From contig JACVRP010000104.1 in assembly GCA_014534385.1 (NCBI GenBank), forward strand, positions 1-9,824: a stretch of DNA of 9,824 nucleotides. The letters are read 5' to 3'. The position numbers and the translations under genes are program-made. Source of the DNA: Cyanobacteria bacterium Co-bin13 (GTDB taxonomy: Bacteria > Cyanobacteriota > Cyanobacteriia > Phormidesmidales > Phormidesmidaceae). Below the pieces are notes generated by a model that saw only the letters and a program-made list of their open reading frames with translations, did no database searches and was not told the DNA's origin. Each line of letters starts with the position of its first letter. The stretch's first letter is position 1. Shown piece after piece: positions 1 through 6,749 of the stretch.

Positions 1-759
1 CCGGTGGCAAAAACGCTGCTGGTTGCGATCGCATGGCCCGAGCGCGGCCATGCCCTCTTTCCCAACGGCCAGTTCCAGTGGTCGCGCCTGGAGGAGGCGA
101 TTGAGCAAGCCAACTGGGGCACAATTGGCGGCAACCCGGCCTGGGGCAGCTTTGACTTTGTCACCACCGATCCAACCCGTTCTAACAGCGGCCAGCTCAC
201 CCTCACCCTCTGGTCAGAGGCCGCGCTCAACACGCCAGCCCTCAGCCCTGCTGCCCTCAACACACCGCCAGTACAGACCCTCTTTTCCCAGGTCAAAAGC
301 TCGGTTTACCAGCCGCCCCGTTCTACAGATATTTTGCTGCAGGAGTTTATCACCCGAGGCCCCAATGACGCCGACGTTGCCACCGTTTACGAGAGCATTG
401 CCCTACATCGCTGGGAGCAGTCGCGGACTAACCAGACTCAAAACTACGAAATCTACTACCTAGATCGCACGGTGGAAACGGTCTCGACCGCTGCCATTCT
501 TCGGCAAGATGTGAGCAGCGGGGAGGCCAAGGCAGCCCGCGCTTTCCTTGCGTTTTTGGCTGCGCCCGAACAGCAGGCAGTCTTTGTGCAGCACGGCTTT
601 CGTCCGGTCAACCCCAGCGTCGATCTAGAAAGCGTGCCAAACAACCCCTGGAATCAGGGGATTCCAGGGGCTGAGGTCAATCCACCCAGCCAGATCTCGC
701 CGCCGCCGGATCGCCAAGTAGTGACTGAGGTGATCCGGCTATGGCAGCGGGCTAACTGA
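1..759 (+). CDS. Substrate-binding-domain protein, C-terminal part (5' end outside window)
   Basis: This is an open frame from the window edge to TGA at 757-759, about 252 residues. A GTG lies at 4, but the frame is open to base 1 and no signal peptide or N-terminal lobe is visible, so I read it as the end of a longer gene. The segment with IGGNPAWGSF and DPTRSNSGQLTLTLW (about residues 40-70) resembles the second lobe of periplasmic or extracellular solute-binding proteins, where the SNSG loop helps form the ligand cleft. FLAFLAAPEQQAVF followed by HGFRPVNP (about residues 180-203) is the usual end motif of that fold. Such proteins bind a ligand outside the membrane for an ABC transporter or occur as sensory or adhesive modules; the ligand cannot be told. 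The gene is convergent with secA with only 3 bp between the stop codons. A HIP1 site lies at 25-32. The family call is by pattern only. Confidence 0.7.
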   Translation, partial: PVAKTLLVAIAWPERGHALFPNGQFQWSRLEEAIEQANWGTIGGNPAWGSFDFVTTDPTRSNSGQLTLTLWSEAALNTPALSPAALNTPPVQTLFSQVKSSVYQPPRSTDILLQEFITRGPNDADVATVYESIALHRWEQSRTNQTQNYEIYYLDRTVETVSTAAILRQDVSSGEAKAARAFLAFLAAPEQQAVFVQHGFRPVNPSVDLESVPNNPWNQGIPGAEVNPPSQISPPPDRQVVTEVIRLWQRAN

Positions 760-762
760 GGC

Positions 763-3552
763 TTAAACGACTTCCTGGGACGTTCTCACCTGCGGCTGCG
801 GCTGTGGCTGGAACTGGAACAGGGTGTAGACCACGTTCCGGCGAATCCCCGTCATCATGTCGAGGAACAGCTCATAGCCTTCGCTCTTGTACTCAATCAG
901 CGGATCTTGTTGGCCGTAGCCGCGCAGGCCTACCGTTTCCCGTAGGGCGTCCATCTGCTGCAGGTGATCGCGCCAAAGGGTGTCGATCTGCTGCAGGATA
1001 AAGAACCGCTCGGCATCGCGCATCAGCCCCGGCTTGATCTGATCGACCTGAGCTTCCTTGATGTCGTAGGCAATCCGCACCTGCTCGTGGAGGAAGGTGC
1101 GAATTTCGCCCAGCGAGAGGTCTTCTATCTGGTCTGGAGTCAGGTCGGCCAGCAGGTAGACAAACTCCTTGATCTTTTCGAGCATCTCGGGGAGCTTCCA
1201 CTCTTCGGGCGGCAGCTCTGGGTTGATGTACGCCTGCACAATGTCGTCCATGGTCTGCTCGGCGTAGGCGATGACCAGCTCCTTGAGGTCTTGCCCTTCT
1301 AAGACTCGACGGCGCTCGGCATAGATGGCGCGGCGCTGGTTGTTCATGACCTCGTCATACTCAAAGACCTGCTTACGAATGTCGTAGTAGTAGGTCTCAA
1401 CCTTCTTCTGCGCCCCCTCCAGAGAACGGGTGAGCATGCCCGACTCAATCGGCATGTCTTCTTCGACCCGGAAGGCGTTCATCAGGGCTGCCACTCGATC
1501 TCCGCCAAAGATCCGCAGCAGGTTGTCCTGCAGGCTTAGGAAAAACTTGGTGGAGCCAGGATCGCCCTGCCGTCCGGCCCGACCTCGCAGCTGGTTGTCG
1601 ATCCGGCGGGACTCGTGACGCTCTGTGCCCATGACGTGGAGGCCGCCCAGGCTAACCACTTCATTGTGCTCTGCCTCGGTGAAGCGCTCGTATTCGTGGC
1701 GGATCAGGTTGTAGACTTCCCGCAGGCTCTGGATCACGGGATCGTCGGTGGGGGCTTTTTCGGCTGCGATCGCAACCTTCTCTTCGGCCTGCAGTTCGGG
1801 CAGGCTGCGCTCGCCGTAGGTCTTCACCGCCAGATCGACCGCGCTACGAAGCGCCGCCTCAGCTTCTGCCGAAAGCTCGGTGGGGAAGATATCGGGAGAG
1901 GCTTTCCAGCTTTTAGCTTTCTTGCCGGGAGTAAAGCCCTGGGCAGGGCCACGACCCTTAGCGCCGGGCACCGACGTCACCGAAAACTCGTCCTCATCCT
2001 CCGGCTTCACAATCCGGGGCATAAGGTACTCGCGCACCTTCAGACGCGCCATATAGTCGGCGTTACCCCCCAGGATAATGTCTGTGCCTCGACCCGCCAT
2101 GTTGGTTGCGATCGTGACGGCTCCCCGGCGACCGGCCTGAGCCACAATCTCCGATTCGCGCTCCACGTTCTCAGGCTTGGCATTGAGCAGGTTGTGGGGC
2201 ACGCCCAGCTGCTGCAGGAGGCTAGCGAGCAATTCCGATTTCTCAACGCTAGTCGTGCCTACCAGGACAGGGCGACCCAGCTCGTGCATTTCTGCACATT
2301 CTGTCGCGACTGCCTTCCACTTGGCTTCCTCAGTCTTGTAGACCACGTCGGAAACGTCTTGACGAGCCCTCACCCGGTTGGTCGGGATGATGGTGACTTC
2401 CAGGTTGTAGATTTTCTCGAATTCGGCTTCTTCTGTCTTGGCAGTGCCGGTCATACCCGACAGCTTGGGGTAGAGCAGGAAGAAGTTTTGGTAGGTAATG
2501 CTGGCCAGCGTTTGGGTTTCGGGCTGAATATCTACCCGCTCCTTGGCCTCAATGGCTTGGTGCAGACCATCGCTCCAGCGACGACCAGGCATAACCCGCC
2601 CAGTAAACTCATCGACGATTACTATCTCGCCATTGCGGACGATGTATTTAACGTCTTTGGCAAATAGCTCTTTGGCCTTGAGCGCGTTAAAGATGTAGTG
2701 GGCCCAAGGATCTTTGGGGTCAAAGAGGTCAACGACGCCCAGCAGCTCCTCCGACCTGATAAAGCCCTCGTCGGTCAGCAGGACGTTGTGGGCTTTTTCG
2801 TCTACTTCATAGTGCTCCTCGGGGTTAAGCTCGTGGGAAACGTCTGCTGCCCGGGTGTACTTTTCGCTGGGCCGCTCTACCTGGCCTGAAATGATCAGCG
2901 GCGTGCGGGCCTCGTCAATCAAGATCGAGTCGACTTCGTCAATCACACAGAAGTTAAACGGGCGCTGCACCACATCCTGCATGGCAGTGGCCATGTTGTC
3001 GCGCAGGTAGTCAAAGCCGTACTCGCTGTTGGTGCCGTAGGTGATGTCGCAGCCGTAGTTAAACTTGCGCTCAGTCGGGGACATGCCCTGCTGAATCAGC
3101 CCCACGGTCAGGCCCAAAAAGCGGTGGATTTGACCCATCCACTCTGCGTCTCGGCGGGCCAGATAGTCGTTCACCGTAACGATGTGAACGCCTTTGCCGG
3201 TTAGGGCATTGAGGTAAGAAGGTAGGGTTGCGACCAAGGTCTTGCCTTCCCCGGTCTTCATTTCAGCAATTTGACCATCGTGCAGCACCATGCCGCCGAT
3301 TAGCTGCACGTCGAAGTGGCGCATGCCGAGCACTCGCCGGGAGGCTTCGCGCACCACGGCAAAGGCTTCGGTCAAAATGTCGTCGAGGGTTTCTCCCTTT
3401 TCCAGCCGCTGCTTAAACTCCCCGGTCTTGGCAGAGAGCGCCTCGTCGGAGAGTGCCTTGATATCCTCTTCCAAGAGGTTGATCTCAGCCACATCGGGCT
3501 GATATTTCTTGAGCTTGCGGGTATTGGGATCACCCAGAAGGTTCTTCAGCAT
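763..3552 (-). CDS. secA: Preprotein translocase ATPase SecA
   Basis: SecA is the motor ATPase that pushes unfolded preproteins through SecYEG; in cyanobacteria it serves both the plasma and thylakoid membranes. The 929 residues show Walker A MKTGEGKT (98-105), the DEVD Walker B box (205-208), the preprotein cross-linking segment after ISG (about 221-370, ending SGMTGTA), and the second motor domain with NMAGRGTDI (484-492) and QLRGRAGRQGDPG (654-666). The C-terminal helical wing and scaffold follow. A stretch of roughly 100 residues between about 505 and 610, rich in charged residues, Pro and Ala, is an insertion I associate with cyanobacterial and plastid SecA. The C-terminus ends in a Gln-Pro run and lacks the Cys-rich zinc/SecB-binding tail of E. 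coli SecA. ATG at 3550-3552 gives the expected MLKNLLGD start; no convincing Shine-Dalgarno precedes it. The gene stands alone: its neighbours diverge upstream and converge downstream. Confidence 0.99.
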   Translation of the reverse strand: MLKNLLGDPNTRKLKKYQPDVAEINLLEEDIKALSDEALSAKTGEFKQRLEKGETLDDILTEAFAVVREASRRVLGMRHFDVQLIGGMVLHDGQIAEMKTGEGKTLVATLPSYLNALTGKGVHIVTVNDYLARRDAEWMGQIHRFLGLTVGLIQQGMSPTERKFNYGCDITYGTNSEYGFDYLRDNMATAMQDVVQRPFNFCVIDEVDSILIDEARTPLIISGQVERPSEKYTRAADVSHELNPEEHYEVDEKAHNVLLTDEGFIRSEELLGVVDLFDPKDPWAHYIFNALKAKELFAKDVKYIVRNGEIVIVDEFTGRVMPGRRWSDGLHQAIEAKERVDIQPETQTLASITYQNFFLLYPKLSGMTGTAKTEEAEFEKIYNLEVTIIPTNRVRARQDVSDVVYKTEEAKWKAVATECAEMHELGRPVLVGTTSVEKSELLASLLQQLGVPHNLLNAKPENVERESEIVAQAGRRGAVTIATNMAGRGTDIILGGNADYMARLKVREYLMPRIVKPEDEDEFSVTSVPGAKGRGPAQGFTPGKKAKSWKASPDIFPTELSAEAEAALRSAVDLAVKTYGERSLPELQAEEKVAIAAEKAPTDDPVIQSLREVYNLIRHEYERFTEAEHNEVVSLGGLHVMGTERHESRRIDNQLRGRAGRQGDPGSTKFFLSLQDNLLRIFGGDRVAALMNAFRVEEDMPIESGMLTRSLEGAQKKVETYYYDIRKQVFEYDEVMNNQRRAIYAERRRVLEGQDLKELVIAYAEQTMDDIVQAYINPELPPEEWKLPEMLEKIKEFVYLLADLTPDQIEDLSLGEIRTFLHEQVRIAYDIKEAQVDQIKPGLMRDAERFFILQQIDTLWRDHLQQMDALRETVGLRGYGQQDPLIEYKSEGYELFLDMMTGIRRNVVYTLFQFQPQPQPQVRTSQEVV

Positions 3553-3994
3553 GGATTAAGGAACCAGGACAGCGTAGGGGTTAAGACTTTAGTAAATCGT
3601 AATGTACTGAGGCGTTGCAAGGGACGATTCCCGCACCTCAAGCCAGTGCTCCGATTCAGGTTGCTAGGAAAGGTTGGCAGGCAAAGCAAATCGGGCCAAA
3701 CTGGGCTGATGGGCTTATTCATCCTATCATCTGGGCTTTGGGCTGGACTGAATGGCTCAAAAGAGACGCTCAAGGGGATTTACAGAAGGAGTAAAAAGAC
3801 GCAAAACCGTCTGTGGCTAACCATTCTGGAGAATTAGGCCAAATGATGTCAAAGAATGCTGATTTTTGGCCTGAATCCCCCATTTTCGGTATACCCCGAT
3901 TCAGACAAATCTGTTTATGCTTTAGTGAAGCATTTTGTGATAAGTGCCGTTACTGCCCGACTAACTGCTTGATCGTAAGGACGTAACCGCCGCA
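3553..3994. other. Divergent spacer secA / GNAT gene, no gene seen
   Basis: This 442-bp spacer must hold the promoters for secA (leftward) and the acetyltransferase gene (rightward). Frames that cross it have no ribosome site or recognisable protein and are extensions or shadows of neighbouring genes. I could not find a -35/-10 pair good enough to call in either direction; TATACC at 3890 and TATGCT at 3916 are -10-like but have no matching -35. The right half (3836-3933) is crowded with inverted repeats, listed separately. A small dyad AGACG/CGTCT lies at 3797-3812. Confidence 0.7.
3836..3933. repeat. Cluster of inverted repeats upstream of GNAT gene
   Basis: Four dyads lie in a row. AGGCCAAA (3836-3843) pairs with TTTGGCCT (3865-3872), with 21 bp between the arms. 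CTGAATC (3871-3877) pairs with GATTCAG (3898-3904), with 20 bp between them. CAGA/TCTG spans 3902-3913. ATGCTT (3917-3922) pairs with AAGCAT (3928-3933) and is followed by TTT. Neighbouring arms overlap slightly (3871-3872 and 3902-3904), so not all stems can form at once. In RNA they could form a leader structure or a weak terminator; in DNA they could be operators. The function is unknown. Confidence 0.5.
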
Positions 3995-4483
3995 ATGGAC
4001 TGTAGCCACGTTCATTTCCAGTACAGCGAAGATTTTTCGGAGTCTGATTTGGATCAGCTCTACCGGCTGTTTCAGGCCGCTGCTTTTTGGGCAAAAAACC
4101 GAAGTATGCAGGAGATGGCGGTTGCGATCGCAAACAGCCACCCAGTCGTTACCGTTTGGGATCAAGAAACCCTGATTGGCTTTGCCCGCGCCACCTCTGA
4201 CGGAGTCTACCGCGCCACCATTTGGGATGTAGTCATTGACCCTAGCTATCAGGGCGGCGGCTTGGGCCGCAAGCTGGTGCAGACTGTTTTGGGCCACCCC
4301 CACGTCAGCCAGGTTGAGCGTGTCTACCTGATGACCACGCACCAGCAGGGCTTTTACGAACGCATCGGCTTCCAGAGCAATCCCAGCACGACCCTGGTGC
4401 TGTTCAACCAGCCCATGGAGCGAGAACTCGCGCCAGCCTGGCAGGGTGCAGAAGCTGCTTCGTCCAGCGGACCTCCTAACTAG
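3995..4483 (+). CDS. GNAT-family N-acetyltransferase (Ycf52/NSI-like)
   Basis: This is a 162-residue single-domain acetyltransferase that would transfer acetyl from acetyl-CoA to an amine. The acetyl-CoA pyrophosphate loop is QGGGLGRKL (86-94), preceded by the beta-strand WDVVIDPSY. The C-terminal motif GFYERIGF (119-126) closes the fold. AAFWAKNRS (about 29-37) and IGFARATSDGVYRATIWDV (61-79) resemble the cyanobacterial and plastid Ycf52 group, related to the plant chloroplast acetyltransferase NSI/GNAT2, which modifies protein N-termini and lysines. A protein substrate is therefore a reasonable guess, not something seen here. AAGGA at 3977-3981 is a possible ribosome site, though 13 nt from the ATG is long. 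The last residues (Ala, Ser and Gly rich) lie outside the domain. Its TAG stop (4481-4483) overlaps the convergent cnaT stop in a shared CTAG. Confidence 0.88.
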   Translation: MDCSHVHFQYSEDFSESDLDQLYRLFQAAAFWAKNRSMQEMAVAIANSHPVVTVWDQETLIGFARATSDGVYRATIWDVVIDPSYQGGGLGRKLVQTVLGHPHVSQVERVYLMTTHQQGFYERIGFQSNPSTTLVLFNQPMERELAPAWQGAEAASSSGPPN

Positions 4484-5556
4484 CTCAAACCCACCGATGA
4501 AGTCGCCAGCGCCAGGTCTAAAACGGCCTGGCGTAACTGATCTAGCTTGGCCTGGACCTGGCCCTGCTGGATCAGGCTTGTTGCCAGCACTAGCCCGGCC
4601 TCAAAAGTCTCGCTAGCGCCGCTGCGCCACAGGTAAAAGCCCCCATTCCAAACGGTAGAGCGCATCAGCTCGCTGGGCTCGCCCTGCAGCACGGATGCCA
4701 TCGATCGGTGCAGCCACTCATCCCCTTCAAAGGGCACGTCTTCTGCGGCAAAGCCGTAGTCTCGCGGGTGCAGCAGCAGCCGTTCAAAGGAGCCGTCGGG
4801 CTGCCCCAGGCCGATGATAGCGGTGCGGCTGCGAGGCAAATCACAGCTGCCCTCCAGGCCCTTGACGGTGATAAAGCGCTGCAGCCCCTGCAGCTCAAAC
4901 GTCTGCTGGGCTAACCCCTCAGTGGGCGGGTGAACATAGCCGGTAACGGTCTGACTGGCTCCGGCGTAGGGCGACCACATCAGCTCAATGGTGGCAAAGG
5001 GTGGGCGCTTGCCAATCTGCTCGCGGTAGGGCACCAGCGCCTGGGCTGCCGGAAAGTGTCGGGGCAGGTAGATAAAGCCAAGCCCAGTACGCTCCAGCAG
5101 GGTGTGAACTTGAGCTAGTTCCAGGCGTTCTAGGGTTAGCCCCAGGGCCTGCCAGATTTCAATCAGGGGAATGCCTTCTTTGGTGGGCATGCGATCGCCG
5201 CCGTGCAGCAGCACTGGAGCCCCCGCCGCTGCCAGGATCAGCGCCGTCAGAGGGGTCACTGGGGCGGTGCGCGAGCGGCCATCGTAGGGGCAGCTCAGCA
5301 CCGTGACCGGAACTGGGCTGACCACAGCGGGCAGAGTCGGGCCCAGCTCTGCGTAGGCATCTAGCATGCCTGCCAGTTCTGCTGCCGTGGGCCGCTTGAT
5401 CCGGTGGGATATCATAAACGCGCCGATTTGGGCTGGGGTAGCTTCCTGCAGCAGCATCAGCCGGGTGGCTAGGGCGCTTTCCTCTCGGCTCAGGTCTTTG
5501 GAGGTGTGGCTACCGCTGCCAACCTTTTTCAGTAATTCCCTAAATTCTTGGCTCAT
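4480..5556 (-). CDS. cnaT: Anthranilate phosphoribosyltransferase-like regulator of nitrate assimilation, CnaT
   Basis: The 358-residue product has the TrpD-type layout: an N-terminal helical domain (about 1-75, with KDLSREESALA and the LLQEATPAQIGAFM helix) and a glycosyltransferase-3 alpha/beta domain after it. HGGDRM (118-123) matches the HGNR motif position of TrpD. The PRPP-binding GTGGD loop is not recognisable; CPYDGRSRT occupies its place (about 89-97). In Anabaena PCC 7120 the homologue CnaT is needed for expression of the nir operon, and its mechanism is not known to me. Position right after ntcB in the same direction (13 bp from the ntcB stop) is why I choose CnaT over a tryptophan or generic YbiB-like enzyme. 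I take ATG at 5554-5556 because GGGAG lies 5 nt upstream and the protein then starts MSQEFRELL. The in-frame ATG at 5623-5625 would overlap ntcB and add 23 poorly fitting residues. The TAG stop overlaps the GNAT stop tail to tail. Confidence 0.87.
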   Translation of the reverse strand: MSQEFRELLKKVGSGSHTSKDLSREESALATRLMLLQEATPAQIGAFMISHRIKRPTAAELAGMLDAYAELGPTLPAVVSPVPVTVLSCPYDGRSRTAPVTPLTALILAAAGAPVLLHGGDRMPTKEGIPLIEIWQALGLTLERLELAQVHTLLERTGLGFIYLPRHFPAAQALVPYREQIGKRPPFATIELMWSPYAGASQTVTGYVHPPTEGLAQQTFELQGLQRFITVKGLEGSCDLPRSRTAIIGLGQPDGSFERLLLHPRDYGFAAEDVPFEGDEWLHRSMASVLQGEPSELMRSTVWNGGFYLWRSGASETFEAGLVLATSLIQQGQVQAKLDQLRQAVLDLALATSSVGLS

Positions 5557-5569
5557 AGTGGCTCCCAGT

Positions 5570-6511
5570 TTAGCGAACGAGGGCAAGCGGTGAAACAGCA
5601 GCTGCAGCAGGTCCCTGAAAGTCACTGGCCAGGGCTTGAACCAGCTCGTAAAACCGCTGAATCGGTGGAATGCTGAGCCGGTCGTGGGTGGTCACTAGCA
5701 CGACCTGACGACGCAATACGGGAGCTTCGGTCGCTCGCACTGCTAGCGTTGGGTCGTGCCGGCACTCAGTCAGGGCCGCCTTGGGCAGCAGCGCCACAAA
5801 GTTTCCCTGCCGCACAACCCCCCGAAAGGCATCCAGCGTATTTAGCTCCAGCGCTGCCTGTAGGGTGCCCTCACACTTCTGAAACTGCTCCTGCACCAGC
5901 CGCTGCATGCCATAGCCGTCTTTAAATACCACGTGGGGAAAGCGAGATAGGGCCTCCCAGGGCACCGCTTCGTAAGCCGTGAGCGGATGATTAGCGGCCA
6001 CTAGCACTTCTACAGCTTCTTCGTAGAGAGGGATTACGGCCATTTCTGGCTGAGCTGTCAGCTTGGCATTCTGCATGACAATGGCGATGTCTACCAGCCC
6101 ATCCCGCAGCACCTTTAGGGAGCGATCGCTGCCCAGGGAACTAACCCGGAGCTGCACATTGGGGTAGTCCTGGCAAAACTGCTGCAAAATCGGCGGCAAA
6201 AAGTGGGCACACACCGTCTGAATGGCGGCTACACACAGTTCTGGCTGCTTGCCAGCCATCAGGTCAGCAATGTCGCGCGACACCTGCAGCCAATCTTGAC
6301 AAATTCGGCGGGCCTTGGGCAGCAGCCGCTCCCCGGCTATCGTTAACTTGGCCTGTGCCCCTCGGTGAAACAAGGGCGCATCCAGGTCGGCCTCTAGCGC
6401 CTGCACTTGGCGACTGATGGTGGACTGGGTTACCTGGCACTGGCGAGCAGCCACCTGAAAGCTCCCGGTCTCAGCAACGGCTAAAAATGCCTGCAACTGC
6501 TCTATACGCAT
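5570..6511 (-). CDS. ntcB: LysR-family nitrate assimilation activator NtcB
   Basis: The product is a 313-residue LysR-type transcriptional regulator. The N-terminal winged helix-turn-helix (about 1-60) reads FLAVAETGSFQVAARQCQVT then QSTISRQVQALEADLDAPLFHR. A linker helix and a periplasmic-binding-protein-like effector domain (about 90-295) follow. NtcB in cyanobacteria activates nirA and the nitrate-assimilation operon in response to nitrite or nitrate, together with NtcA. The assignment rests on the family plus the setting: between nirB-like and cnaT genes and divergent from nirA, whose promoter carries NtcB-type TGCA dyads. ATG at 6509-6511 has only a modest ribosome site (AGG about 5 nt upstream). 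A strong imperfect dyad lies 25 bp upstream of the start. The last residues (Ala and Pro rich after residue 296) are outside the conserved fold. ntcB and cnaT are probably co-transcribed; whether nirB joins them depends on the 238-bp spacer. Confidence 0.9.
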   Translation of the reverse strand: MRIEQLQAFLAVAETGSFQVAARQCQVTQSTISRQVQALEADLDAPLFHRGAQAKLTIAGERLLPKARRICQDWLQVSRDIADLMAGKQPELCVAAIQTVCAHFLPPILQQFCQDYPNVQLRVSSLGSDRSLKVLRDGLVDIAIVMQNAKLTAQPEMAVIPLYEEAVEVLVAANHPLTAYEAVPWEALSRFPHVVFKDGYGMQRLVQEQFQKCEGTLQAALELNTLDAFRGVVRQGNFVALLPKAALTECRHDPTLAVRATEAPVLRRQVVLVTTHDRLSIPPIQRFYELVQALASDFQGPAAAAVSPLALVR

Positions 6512-6536
6512 AGGGACCTAGCACCTCAAACAGTGA

Positions 6537-6562
6537 AATCCCACCGACCCTCGGTTGGGATT
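6537..6562. repeat. Imperfect palindrome in the ntcB leader/promoter
   Basis: AATCCCACCGA (6537-6547) and TCGGTTGGGATT (6551-6562) pair over 11 bp with one bulged base and a CCC loop. It ends 25 bp upstream of the ntcB start codon. There is no T-run on either strand, so it is not an ordinary terminator. It could be an operator or an RNA stem-loop in the ntcB leader. Confidence 0.6.
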
Positions 6563-6653
6563 GTTAACTGAATAACAAAAGCCGGGGGACCGCTCGGTAT
6601 CAAAAACTGCTAAACGGAGGTGCAGAACGTGCCTATTCCGTGAATTCCTGCCT

Positions 6654-6706
6654 GGGGAATAGGGGATGGAGGGATCTGGGGCAGAAGGCAAAAGGGCAGA
6701 AGGGGC
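6654..6706. repeat. Purine-rich heptad-like repeat
   Basis: On the plus strand GGGGAAT, AGGGGAT and GGAGGGA-like units run into GGCAGAAGG (6680-6688), GGCAAAAGG (6687-6695) and GGCAGAAGG (6695-6703), starting 7 and 8 bp apart. Degenerate short tandem repeats with a 7-bp period are common in cyanobacterial spacers. Confidence 0.5.
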
Positions 6707-6749
6707 TTAGCAGAATCTCTACAGGCTATTGAACTGTATTTTTCAGGGA

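Larger units (their letters stand above)
6512..6749. other. Spacer nirB-ntcB with dyads and a heptad-like repeat
   Basis: The 238 bp between the nirB and ntcB reading frames hold no gene. From the nirB side they contain a purine-rich degenerate repeat (6654-6706), an 8-bp inverted repeat CCTATTCC/GGAATAGG (6632-6639 and 6656-6663), a short dyad TTGTTA/TAACAA (6561-6566 and 6573-6578), and a larger dyad at 6537-6562. On the minus strand a weak CTGC/GCAG stem followed by TTTTT (6604-6625) might end some nirB transcripts. I see no NtcA box GTA-N8-TAC here, so an independent NtcA-driven ntcB promoter is not supported. Confidence 0.6.

Noticed and set aside
1615..2667. 350-codon open frame on the plus strand inside secA
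   Set aside because: It is wholly antisense to conserved SecA motor domains and its product shows no recognisable family; the high GC and codon bias of secA leave such shadow frames open.
3316..3837. 173-codon plus-strand frame covering the secA start and spacer
   Set aside because: Most of it is antisense to secA and there is no ribosome site or family resemblance.
5557..5625. Upstream ATG giving cnaT 23 more residues
   Set aside because: It overlaps the end of ntcB, and the internal ATG at 5554-5556 has a better ribosome site and gives the N-terminus expected for the family.
6604..6625. CTGC/GCAG stem plus T5 on the minus strand as nirB terminator
   Set aside because: The 4-bp stem with an 11-base loop is too weak to call a terminator; mentioned only in the spacer entry.
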